Assembly: GCA_011042755.1 (NCBI GenBank)
Contig: DRBY01000077.1
Coordinates: 1 to 12,417, forward strand
Direction of reading: 5' to 3'
Source of the DNA: Thermoproteota archaeon
GTDB lineage: Archaea; Thermoproteota; Korarchaeia; Korarchaeales; Korarchaeaceae
Length of the DNA: 12,417 nucleotides
Made by a program: the position numbers and the translations under genes
Notes under the pieces: generated by a model
What the model saw: the letters and a program-made list of their open reading frames with translations, nothing else
What the model was told of the DNA's origin: nothing
The model's database searches: none
Shown: piece by piece, positions 1 through 5,947 of the stretch
Numbering within the stretch: the first letter of the stretch is position 1
How the letters are laid out: every line of letters begins with the position of its first letter

Positions 1-1
1 G

Positions 2-85
2 GCCGCCCTCTTCAGGGCCTGGAGGAAAAGGAGAGGCGCTAAGGCACCCCTAAGGTACCTGGAGGAGGTCTGGGGACGAGAGTAA
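2..85 (+). CDS. C-terminal fragment of an unidentified gene (truncated by window edge)
   Basis: The second forward frame is open from the window edge to a TAA at 83-85 and encodes 27 residues ending in RYLEEVWGRE. The composition is basic and amphipathic (AWRKRRGAKA), as in the tail of a soluble protein. The other two forward frames give no better candidate. The gene body lies outside the window, so no function can be given. The 107 nt before the next start contain a promoter, so the next gene is probably transcribed independently. Confidence 0.45.
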   Translation, partial: AALFRAWRKRRGAKAPLRYLEEVWGRE

Positions 86-118
86 CCCTCGGAAGCCGGT
101 GGCTGGCCAGGAGAGAAG

Positions 119-131
119 CGGGGCATCCCCG
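119..131 (+). other. Small GC hairpin downstream of the truncated gene
   Basis: CGGGG (119-123), a CAT loop and CCCCG (127-131) form a perfect 5-bp stem about 35 nt after the stop of the upstream gene and about 30 nt before the next TATA box. No T-run follows, so a terminator role is only possible. It may be chance in GC-rich DNA. Confidence 0.25.
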
Positions 132-159
132 AGCCGCCTGGATGTCCTGAAGGGCGCAC

Positions 160-168
160 TTTTATATG
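160..168 (+). promoter_or_regulatory. TATA box of the regulator/radical SAM operon
   Basis: An AT stretch TTTTATATG lies in otherwise GC-rich DNA, centred about 29 nt upstream of the ATG at 193. In archaea, transcription starts about 25-27 nt downstream of the TATA centre. That places the start at or next to the ATG, giving a leaderless mRNA, which agrees with the lack of a Shine-Dalgarno sequence. Confidence 0.65.
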
Positions 169-192
169 ATATGAAGGTCTCAGCTTCACACG

Positions 193-531
193 ATGGAAGG
201 AGTAATTGACACAATTGACACAATAGCCCGCACCCTCGGGCTCAGGCCGAGGGCGGCCGAGATCCTTCACCTCCTAGCCAGGGAGGGCGAGCTTACCATA
301 TCCGAGGTGGCCAGGGCCCTCAGCATCTCTCGAAGGGCCGCGCACGACTGGCTTCACCACCTCCTCTCCAGGAGGCTGATCAGGCGGCGGCCAGTGGAGA
401 GGGAAGGCAGGCTCTCCTATGCCTACTTCCTGCCTCCCCCGTCGGAGCTGATCCAGGCGGCCGCTGATCACCTGAAGGAGAGGCTCCGAGAGTTGGAGCG
501 CCTGCTAGAGGGAGGTGACCGGATTGAGTGA
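193..531 (+). CDS. Small winged-helix transcriptional regulator, TrmB/MarR-like
   Basis: This 112-residue protein is predicted to bind DNA. Residues 15-70 read as a winged helix: a first helix (PRAAEILHLLAREG), then the helix-turn-helix pair (ISEVARALSISRRAAHDWLHHLLSR), then a basic wing (RRRPVEREGRLSYAYFLPP). The tail (residues 83-108, SELIQAAADHLKERLRELERLL) is a coiled coil resembling the dimerisation helix that follows the DNA-binding domain in TrmB proteins. There is no sugar- or ligand-binding domain, so it is a minimal form; without an AsnC-type effector domain it is not an AhbA/AhbB-like siroheme decarboxylase. The ATG is set by the TATA box 29 nt upstream. Its stop overlaps the start of the radical SAM gene, so the two are co-transcribed and probably translationally coupled, and it may control that enzyme and itself. 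Subfamily is uncertain. Confidence 0.8.
   Translation: MEGVIDTIDTIARTLGLRPRAAEILHLLAREGELTISEVARALSISRRAAHDWLHHLLSRRLIRRRPVEREGRLSYAYFLPPPSELIQAAADHLKERLRELERLLEGGDRIE
511..515 (+). promoter_or_regulatory. Shine-Dalgarno sequence deciding the radical SAM gene start
   Basis: GGAGG (within GGAGGTGA, 511-518) lies inside the last codons of the regulator gene. It is 8 nt before a TTG at 524, the usual spacing. The longer reading frame would start at GTG 515, which lies within the Shine-Dalgarno sequence itself and has none of its own. TTG 524 is therefore preferred. Confidence 0.55.
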
Positions 532-1966
532 CCTGGCCGGATCCGTCGGGACCTTCAAGAAGGTCATCGAGAGCCCTGTCTCTAGGGTGCTGCTCCGGAG
601 GCTGATGACGGAGTGCCCCGGAACTGGAAAGACTAGACTCGAGGTGGCCCTAGAGGTCATCGCGGGAGTCAGAGACCGAGAGGGGTTGCCGGTGATCTGC
701 CGGACGGCCGCGAGGCTGACCGAGCTCGTGCTCAGGATGGGCGCCAAGGCGTTCGGGGCCGACTTTTCCGAGCTGAGGGACAGGATGGGCGAAGAACACT
801 GGAGGAGGGCGCTGGCCAGCGTGGTCAAGGGGCTAGAGGCTTTCGGCGTTCGGAGGCCATTCGTGCCCGGAGCCCCCTTCTTAGTGGTCTGGGACGTGAC
901 CTACGCCTGTAACCTCAGGTGTAGGCACTGCTACGCCAACGCGGGCAGGCCCCTGGATGACGAGCTGACGACGCAGGAGGCGAAGAGGGTCATCGACATC
1001 CTGCGCAGGGCAGGAGTCGTGGCGATTGCGTGGTCCGGTGGAGAGCCCCTCGTGAGGCCCGACATATACGAGCTGAGCAGGTACGCGTACGAGAGCGGGT
1101 TCTACGTGGCCATGGCTACGAACGGCACGCTCATAGACGAGCAAACCGCCGACAGACTCTGGGAGTCCGGGGTAAGGTTCCTGCAGATAAGCCTCGACGG
1201 GGCCTCTCCGGAGACCCACGACGGATTCCGAGGGGTCCCAGGCGCCTGGGAGAGAGCTGTGAGGGGAATAAAGGTCGCGGTCAAGAGGGGGTTCTTCGTC
1301 AACGTGGCGACGACGGCGACCAAGCTGAACTACCGGGAGATCCCTCAAATCGTTGACCTCGTGCGGGAACTCGGCGCCCAGTGGTTCATGGTATACAACT
1401 TCGTGCCCACGGGCAGGGGCGTGTTCATTGATCAGTTCGACCTCTCGCCGGAGGAGAGGGAGGAGCTGCTCAGGTGGCTCTGGGAGAAGCTGAGGGAGGG
1501 AGGGAGCCCGAAGGTGCTGACCACGGCCCCTCAGTTCGCCAGGGTGTCCCTGCAGGCGGAGGCGAGGGAGGGTGAGTCGGACAGGCTGGTGCTGCCGACC
1601 CACTTCTACGACGCCGAGCTGGGCGGGAGGCTCAGGAGCCTGGCCGACTTCATCGGCGGCTGCGGGGCCGGCAGGTTCTACATCGGACTCTCGCCCAACG
1701 GGGACGTGAGGCCGTGCGTGTTCTTCCCGAAGACCCTGGCAAACGTGCTCGAGTTGGGAGACCGCTTCGAGGAGTGGTGGCGTACCGACGAGTTCCTGTG
1801 GAAGCTCAGGGATAAGGACTCCCTAAGTGAGCCCTGCGGGACCTGCCCGTTCAGGTACGTGTGCGGCGGGTGCAGAGCGAGGGCCTACGGATATTTGAGA
1901 GACCCGCAGGCGCCAGACCCTGGGTGCATCATCGTCGCGAAGGCGCGAGAGATCAGGGCCACATGA
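524..1966 (+). CDS. Radical SAM/SPASM-domain enzyme with N-terminal helical extension
   Basis: About 480 residues from the TTG. Residues 1-115 are a helical domain with no recognised catalytic motif. The radical SAM core follows: CxxxCxxC as C129, C133, C136 in YACNLRCRHCY binds the SAM-cleaving 4Fe-4S cluster, and SGGEP (171-175) is the SAM-binding motif. The C-terminal SPASM domain has seven cysteines (C380, C398, C438, C441, C447, C450, C468) in the Cx2Cx5Cx2C arrangement that holds auxiliary clusters. This layout occurs in AhbC/AhbD/NirJ heme-pathway enzymes, PqqE-like peptide maturases and protein-modifying maturases; family level cannot be decided by eye. It is longer than AhbD-type proteins because of the N-terminal domain. 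It overlaps the upstream regulator by 8 nt. No substrate peptide gene is visible beside it. An AOR-family tungstoenzyme lies convergently downstream, and SPASM proteins are known as maturases of such enzymes, but pairing here is inference. Confidence 0.88.
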   Translation: MSDLAGSVGTFKKVIESPVSRVLLRRLMTECPGTGKTRLEVALEVIAGVRDREGLPVICRTAARLTELVLRMGAKAFGADFSELRDRMGEEHWRRALASVVKGLEAFGVRRPFVPGAPFLVVWDVTYACNLRCRHCYANAGRPLDDELTTQEAKRVIDILRRAGVVAIAWSGGEPLVRPDIYELSRYAYESGFYVAMATNGTLIDEQTADRLWESGVRFLQISLDGASPETHDGFRGVPGAWERAVRGIKVAVKRGFFVNVATTATKLNYREIPQIVDLVRELGAQWFMVYNFVPTGRGVFIDQFDLSPEEREELLRWLWEKLREGGSPKVLTTAPQFARVSLQAEAREGESDRLVLPTHFYDAELGGRLRSLADFIGGCGAGRFYIGLSPNGDVRPCVFFPKTLANVLELGDRFEEWWRTDEFLWKLRDKDSLSEPCGTCPFRYVCGGCRARAYGYLRDPQAPDPGCIIVAKAREIRAT

Positions 1967-1975
1967 GCTGCTGTC

Positions 1976-2007
1976 GGCCCCGGCGCACTGACTAGGGCGC
2001 CGGGGCC
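1976..2007 (+). terminator. Perfect 11-bp GC stem-loop after the radical SAM gene
   Basis: GGCCCCGGCGC (1976-1986) pairs perfectly with GCGCCGGGGCC (1997-2007) across a 10-nt loop, starting 10 nt after the stop codon. It is very stable and well placed to define the 3' end or protect the mRNA. There is no T-run behind it, so intrinsic termination of the archaeal kind is not established. Confidence 0.5.
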
Positions 2008-2088
2008 AGACCGCGCCGCGCTTAGCATGCAAGGCAATGTAAGCTACGATAAGTGAGCGATCCCACACCTCCTCTTAGAGAGATCCAG

Positions 2089-2304
2089 CCTAATCAGAGG
2101 GAAAGGGACCCCTTCACTAGTAGACCGAAACGGGTCCTGATGCGCCTCGCAATAGGTGACGCCTGTTGAGCAGCCGGTCTCGGGAGAATCACATTGTGAT
2201 TAGTCCCGGCGCATGATGGAGGTAAGGGTACGTTCGTACCACCCAGCTCAAAACTGAGGGTGGGGCTGGCTCAGAAAACATAGGTCTAGGAGATGGAGAT
2301 TAGG
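2089..2304. other. Intergenic region with nested inverted repeats, candidate structured RNA
   Basis: The 347-nt convergent gap 1967-2313 has no credible ORF but many pairable segments. They are: 2106-2111 with 2132-2137 (GGACCC/GGGTCC); 2140-2146 with 2208-2214 (ATGCGCC/GGCGCAT); 2182-2185 with 2204-2207 plus 2187-2192 with 2196-2201 (GGGA and AATCAC, small internal loop, ATT loop), stacking directly on the previous helix; 2227-2231 with 2236-2240 (GGTAC/GTACC, GTTC loop); 2239-2244 with 2258-2263 (CCACCC/GGGTGG); and 2089-2095 with 2298-2304 (CCTAATC/GATTAGG), which would close the whole domain. Some helices exclude each other. I see no TATA box on either strand, so this could be a 3' UTR of either gene or a processed RNA. 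The transcribed strand is unknown. Confidence 0.35.
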
Positions 2305-2320
2305 ATGCCTACGTCATCCT
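2302..2320 (-). terminator. Hairpin overlapping the stop codon of the AOR-family gene
   Basis: AGGATG (2302-2307) pairs with CATCCT (2315-2320) across a 7-nt loop, and the stop codon of the minus-strand oxidoreductase gene (2316-2314) sits at the loop/stem edge. On the minus strand it is a 6-bp hairpin at the very 3' end of the operon. No clear T-run follows. One arm overlaps a longer-range helix proposed for the neighbouring region, so the two would compete. Confidence 0.35.
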
Positions 2321-4173
2321 CCCGGTAGATCTGAGATTAACTCAGAGAGAGCTAGCTCTTTAAGCTTCTCTGAAGTTGGCACGCCGTTAGAGTCCCAACC
2401 TCTGAGTTCATAGTACTCATCCAGCATGCGGTCGAGCATTTCTCTCGTGATCACGTTTCCGGCGCCTGGGCCGTCAGGCAGAGGCTCCTCCATAATCCTG
2501 GGAGGCAGCGTGTCGTCCTTCCTGCTCACACCCTCCCTCACATTGAACATCCTGGTCAGGTTCCATATCCTCTCGCCAGCCCTCAGGTACTCCTCCTCTG
2601 AGAAGTCGAAGCCCGTGGCCGCGTTCAGCATATCCACGAAGTGACCTACCTCCAGCGGAGCGAAGTCGCACAGCACGAGGGAGAAGCAGGCCGCCCTCTC
2701 GTCCTGCGTCTCCTTAACGAATTTGGCCCTGCCCTCTATCGAGAATCTGGGCCCGAGCCTACCCTCGATCTCCGCCCTGACGGTCCAGGCGCGCTGGTGG
2801 CATCCTCCCCTGTCCGACGTGGCGTAGGCTAAGGCCATTCCGAAGGATCCCCTGGGCTCGTATCCAGGCAGCTCCATGCCCTTCACATGCATCGCGAACC
2901 TCTCCGAGCCCCTCCCAAGCTTCTCCGAGGCCCTCTTGACCCCCTCTGCTAGGAGATCACCGAGCCCCTCGCGGTACGCTATCCTCCCGACCATCTCTAT
3001 CATGGCGTCTGCGTTTCCGAACCTGAGGTCTAGCCCGCCGGTATCCTCGCCGGTGAAGATCCCCCTCTCGTAGCACTCCATGGCCCACGCGATCACGTTT
3101 CCGGTTGAGATCCCGTCCAGCCCGAGCTCGTCGATCAGCTGGGCGGCCCTAGCCACGGCTTCTATGGGGGCCACGCCACAGGCGGAGCCCATGAGCGCTA
3201 TCACCTCGTACTCGGGGCCCTCAACGGCGGTGCCCGCGTACTTGCCAGACCTAACCTCGCTGTACTTCCCGCAGGCTATCGGGCAGTTGTAGCAGGCCCT
3301 GTCTGAGACAACGATCCTCTCCCTCATCGTCTCCCCGGTGATCTCGTCGGCCCTCTCGAATGTCGACCGCTGGAAGTTACGCGTCGGGAGGATTCCCATC
3401 TCGTTCATTGGGCCCACCCAGAGCGGCGTACCGTACCTCCTCCTGATCGGGATGAATGAGTTGGAGCTTATCGCCTCCATGGCCCTCTTTACGGCCTCCC
3501 TGAACTCCTCTGGCTTTGCATACTCCATCCTGCCCGTGCCCCTGACGGCTATCGCTTTCAGCATCTTGGAGCCCATGACAGCTCCGGCACCGCCCCTGCC
3601 GGCCTGCCCTCCCCTCTCCGGCTGGAGGTGATGATCTATCGCTATGCAGGCGAACCTGACAAGCCTCTCTCCGGCAGGGCCTATGCTGGCGACCCTTAGC
3701 CTCCTGTCTCCGTGCCTCTCCCTTATCGCCTGGACCGTCTGAACTGTGGTCAGGCCCCAGAGGTCTGCGGCATCCAGTATTTCGACCTCGTCGTCCCTGA
3801 TGAGGAGGTACTTTGGGCTATCCGCCTTTCCCTTTATAACGAGAGCGTCGTAGCCGGCGAACTTCAGCTCTGGCCCGAAATGACCCCCCACCTGGCTGTC
3901 TAAGAAGATGCCAGTGAGTGGAGACTTTGTCACAACGGCAAACCTGCCAGAGGTGGGCGCCTCCGTCCCGGTCAGAGGTCCGGTGGCAAATATCAGCAGG
4001 TTCTCAGGACTCAGTGGATCTACTCCGGGCTTCAATGAATCATACAAGATCTTTGCGCCCAGCCCCTTCCCCCCTATGAACATCCTAGCAAGTCTCTCGT
4101 CTAGCGGGCTGACCTCAACTCTCTCGCTCGACAGGTTCACCTCCAAGATCCTTCCAACGTAGCCGCCGCTCAC
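2314..4173 (-). CDS. Aldehyde:ferredoxin oxidoreductase (AOR) family tungstoenzyme
   Basis: Enzymes of this family oxidise aldehydes to acids (or do related low-potential reactions) with a tungstobispterin and one 4Fe-4S cluster, passing electrons to ferredoxin in the cytoplasm. Length (619 aa) is typical. The N-terminal domain (about 1-205) has the opening GGYVGRILEVNL, then GGKGLGAKIL and the ATGPLTGTEAPTSGRF stretch that binds the cofactor. Cluster cysteines are C294, C297, C301 (CYNCPIAC) and C502 (LVLCDF). EGPEYE (318-323) and the RGGCH segment (H459) fit the conserved active-site regions. Subfamily (AOR, FOR, WOR) cannot be fixed by eye. I chose GTG 4173 because GAGGTGA lies 5-6 nt before it and because the family starts just before GGY; a GTG at 4182 would give three more residues and a 4-nt GTGA overlap with hom. 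It is the second gene of the hom operon, an unusual pairing. Confidence 0.93.
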   Translation of the reverse strand: MSGGYVGRILEVNLSSERVEVSPLDERLARMFIGGKGLGAKILYDSLKPGVDPLSPENLLIFATGPLTGTEAPTSGRFAVVTKSPLTGIFLDSQVGGHFGPELKFAGYDALVIKGKADSPKYLLIRDDEVEILDAADLWGLTTVQTVQAIRERHGDRRLRVASIGPAGERLVRFACIAIDHHLQPERGGQAGRGGAGAVMGSKMLKAIAVRGTGRMEYAKPEEFREAVKRAMEAISSNSFIPIRRRYGTPLWVGPMNEMGILPTRNFQRSTFERADEITGETMRERIVVSDRACYNCPIACGKYSEVRSGKYAGTAVEGPEYEVIALMGSACGVAPIEAVARAAQLIDELGLDGISTGNVIAWAMECYERGIFTGEDTGGLDLRFGNADAMIEMVGRIAYREGLGDLLAEGVKRASEKLGRGSERFAMHVKGMELPGYEPRGSFGMALAYATSDRGGCHQRAWTVRAEIEGRLGPRFSIEGRAKFVKETQDERAACFSLVLCDFAPLEVGHFVDMLNAATGFDFSEEEYLRAGERIWNLTRMFNVREGVSRKDDTLPPRIMEEPLPDGPGAGNVITREMLDRMLDEYYELRGWDSNGVPTSEKLKELALSELISDLPGG

Positions 4174-4178
4174 ATGCC

Positions 4179-5210
4179 TCACCTCAAGAGCCTGTGAATC
4201 GCCAAGAGGTCAGACAGGATTGCCTGACCCGTCTCGACCCTTCCCGCGCCTGGGCCGACTATTGTAACCTCACCTAGATGGTCCGTGACTAGCGTGAGAG
4301 CGTTCGTGGCCCCCATGACGTTGGCCAGCGGGTGGGTCAGCGGAACCCTGGTTGGCGCAACCCTCGCTATCACTCTGGAGCCTTCTCTCCTTGCAGACGC
4401 AATCAGCTTGATCCTCTGACCGTCTCTTAAGGCATCCTCGACGTCCTCCCTCGTCACTCCAGTTATTCCCTCTCTCTCCACATCCCGGAGTGTAATGTCG
4501 GCCCCCATGACCACATTGGCCAAGATGACCAGCTTGACTGCTGCGTCCCATCCCTCAACGTCGGCTGTGGGATCAGCCTCTGCGTATCCAAGCCTCTGGG
4601 CCTCACGAAGCGCATCCTCGTAGCTCATGCCCTCCTCCATCTTTGTCAAGATGAAGTTGGTCGTGCCGTTGACGATGCCCTTGACCTCCAGCACGTCGGC
4701 GCCTGCCAGAGCCTCCGTGGCGAGGCTTATGGCTGGCGTTCCGCTGAGCACCGTCCCCTCGAACCTCAGAATTGCCCCCTTCTCCTCGGCCAAGGTCATT
4801 AGTTCGCGGTAGGCTAGGGCTATCGGGCCCTTGTTCGAGGTAACTACGTGTTTGCCGACCTCTAACGCCGTCCTAATGTGCGTGAGACCAGGTTCTCCCG
4901 TCTCGACGTTGGTCGGCGTGACCTCAACCACTACATTTGTATCGGTCCCCCGGATGGTTTCTAGGCTGTCTAGGCCTTTCACCCCGCCAGGATAGTTGTT
5001 GACGTGACCGTCCTTCTCGACCAAGGCTAGGAGCGTGGCTGGATCTAACCCTCCCTCATCGTAAACTGAACCCTTGATTGGGTCCGATATCGCGACTATT
5101 TTGCAGTCCAGCCCGTACCTCTCCCTAATTATCCGTCCTTTGTCCCTCAGAATGCGGGCCAACCCCTGCCCAACGTTTCCAAATCCGATGAGGGCCAGCC
5201 TGAACTCCAA
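4179..5210 (-). CDS. hom: Homoserine dehydrogenase
   Basis: Reduces aspartate-semialdehyde to homoserine with NAD(P)H, the branch point to threonine and methionine, in the cytoplasm. From TTG 5210 it has 343 residues. The N-terminal Rossmann fold shows GFGNVG (9-14). The family hallmark VKGIVNGTTNFILTKM (about 177-192) is followed by LGYAEADPTADVEGWDAAVK (207-226). K127 (TSNKGP), E211, D222 and K226 match the spacing of catalytic Lys117, Glu208, Asp219 and Lys223 of yeast homoserine dehydrogenase. There is no ACT domain and no aspartokinase fusion, so feedback control through a regulatory domain is absent. The frame extends to TTG 5228, but the TATA box predicts transcription from about 5220, inside that extension. 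This favours TTG 5210, preceded by GGGGGTG. It is followed after 5 nt by the AOR-family gene; no other threonine/methionine gene is nearby. Confidence 0.95.
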   Translation of the reverse strand: MEFRLALIGFGNVGQGLARILRDKGRIIRERYGLDCKIVAISDPIKGSVYDEGGLDPATLLALVEKDGHVNNYPGGVKGLDSLETIRGTDTNVVVEVTPTNVETGEPGLTHIRTALEVGKHVVTSNKGPIALAYRELMTLAEEKGAILRFEGTVLSGTPAISLATEALAGADVLEVKGIVNGTTNFILTKMEEGMSYEDALREAQRLGYAEADPTADVEGWDAAVKLVILANVVMGADITLRDVEREGITGVTREDVEDALRDGQRIKLIASARREGSRVIARVAPTRVPLTHPLANVMGATNALTLVTDHLGEVTIVGPGAGRVETGQAILSDLLAIHRLLR

Positions 5211-5241
5211 GCCGCACCCCCCTCCCAAGCCTCTTCCGGAC

Positions 5242-5252
5242 TAAGATAAAGT
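5242..5252 (-). promoter_or_regulatory. TATA box of the hom operon
   Basis: On the minus strand, ACTTTATCTTA is centred near 5247, predicting a transcript start near 5220 and a leader of about 10 nt to TTG 5210. It stands back to back with the promoter-like element of the decayed gene at 5305. Confidence 0.5.
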
Positions 5253-5273
5253 GGCGGCCACAACCAACCGAGG

Positions 5274-5382
5274 ACTTTACCCCCGAGGAGCGTGGGATTC
5301 CGTGATGCGCGAGGTCTCCAAGGCCCCTGTGTCGATGCTGGATTTTATCTCCTCAATGAGGCTTGAGATAGGGGCTGTGTAA
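5274..5382 (+). pseudogene. Promoter and 5' end of a decayed paralogue of the 9960 gene
   Basis: An ATG at 5305 opens a 25-codon frame ending at TAA 5380-5382. Its product, starting MREVSKAPVSMLDFISSMRL, matches the first 25 residues of the 195-aa protein at 9960 at 15 of 25 positions. Similarity continues in the DNA about 35 nt upstream, including a TTTA element 27 nt before the ATG, as in the intact copy. Homology ends after about residue 23; the following DNA has nothing resembling the rest of that protein. This is therefore a truncated duplicate, not a small gene, although the short frame with its promoter could still be expressed. Confidence 0.7.
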
Positions 5383-5617
5383 GACGGCCGAGTTGGAGGT
5401 AGAGAGTATCATAGCCTTGGCCACGGTAGCGCTCGTTAACCACACGAGCAACTGGAAGAACCTTCTACTCTCGGAGTGAACGCGAAGGGTTGGGCTGGTG
5501 ACCGGCTCCCTTGCTAACCTAATCTCCGTTAGGCTAGGCGATGTGAGCGTTCGAATACTGCGCAAGTACTCCGTCCCGGTGTTTCTAGCCGTGCTAGGTA
5601 TCTTACTCGTGATGTAG
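5372..5617 (+). pseudogene. Broken membrane-protein remnant, possibly C-terminus of an ArsB/NhaD-type permease
   Basis: In one frame, codons from 5372 to TAG 5615-5617 are open except for an internal TGA at 5477-5479. The first part reads IIALATVALVNHTSNWKNLL. The second part reads VTGSLANLISVRLGDVSV and then a hydrophobic tail, KYSVPVFLAVLGILLVM. The pattern G-S-x-A-N-L-I, a short charged linker, then K-Y-x-x-P-V and a last membrane helix resembles the C-terminus of ion-transporter superfamily permeases (ArsB/NhaD/SLC13-like). The preceding SN-containing helix also fits, with an apparent internal deletion between the two parts. There is no start codon context, and the fragment directly follows an unrelated truncated gene. 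Permease identity rests on pattern memory only. Confidence 0.4.
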
Positions 5618-5914
5618 TGGCCTCTACACTATGCTGAGTGTATGTTGAGGTTGGACCTTTGATTTCGATGCATTAACGCAGGCATCTAGTGCATATACAG
5701 AAGGCTCGCCCGGAGATGGGATTACCAAGGCGTGGGAAGCTTGAGGAACTCGGGCTGGGAGATATGACCAAGTGCGCTGGGCTATCCTGCGCCTCCCGCC
5801 ATCCTGCCCCCGCTTCACCACTCCTCCCGCGGGCCTGAAGGTCGAGGGCTCTGCCGGGGAGCCCACGTGGAAACCACGTCGGTAGGCGCGGAATGCCGCT
5901 TTCTGCAGAAGAGA
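5618..5914. other. Non-coding stretch between the pseudogenes and the 5948 gene
   Basis: About 300 nt without a convincing gene. A 6-bp hairpin TACACT/AGTGTA (5625-5642) lies just after the remnant's TAG. ACGTGG/CCACGT (5865-5879) forms a 6-bp hairpin with an AAA loop. A TATA-like CATATACA (5692-5699) precedes a 41-codon frame from ATG 5716 to TGA 5838, but its product (MGLPRRGKLEELGLGDMTKC...) has no recognisable feature and I do not call it. The ORF on the opposite strand (5624-5866) is Pro/Arg/Ser-rich and looks like a shadow. Confidence 0.5.
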
Positions 5915-5923
5915 TTTTTATAC
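5914..5923 (+). promoter_or_regulatory. TATA box of the coiled-coil/nuclease gene
   Basis: ATTTTTATAC is centred about 29 nt before ATG 5948, predicting a leaderless transcript. No Shine-Dalgarno sequence precedes the ATG, which agrees. Confidence 0.65.
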
Positions 5924-5947
5924 TGCCTTTCTGAGGGTCTATAAACG

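Noticed and set aside
614..643. P-loop-like PGTGKT in the N-terminal domain of the radical SAM protein
   Set aside because: The Walker A pattern needs a glycine four residues before GKT; here that position is Glu, and there is no Walker B or NTPase fold around it.
2211..2258. C/D-box sRNA suggested by ATGATGG and a downstream CTGA
   Set aside because: The C box has a mismatch, no internal D'/C' pair is present, and the interval contains a stable hairpin instead of guide sequence.
2095..2290. Resemblance of GAGGGAAAGG and CAGAAAACATAGG to conserved regions I and V of RNase P RNA
   Set aside because: The required P2/P3 elements do not fit between the closing helix and the first motif, the motifs differ from consensus, and no specificity-domain motifs are seen. 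An Infernal search with archaeal RNase P models would settle it.
5535..5555. tRNA-like GTTCGAATA on the + strand
   Set aside because: No complementary T-stem, and the bases lie inside the translated permease-like remnant.
5624..5866. 80-codon minus-strand frame in the pseudogene region
   Set aside because: Low-complexity composition, no promoter or ribosome-binding site, and it overlaps two hairpins.
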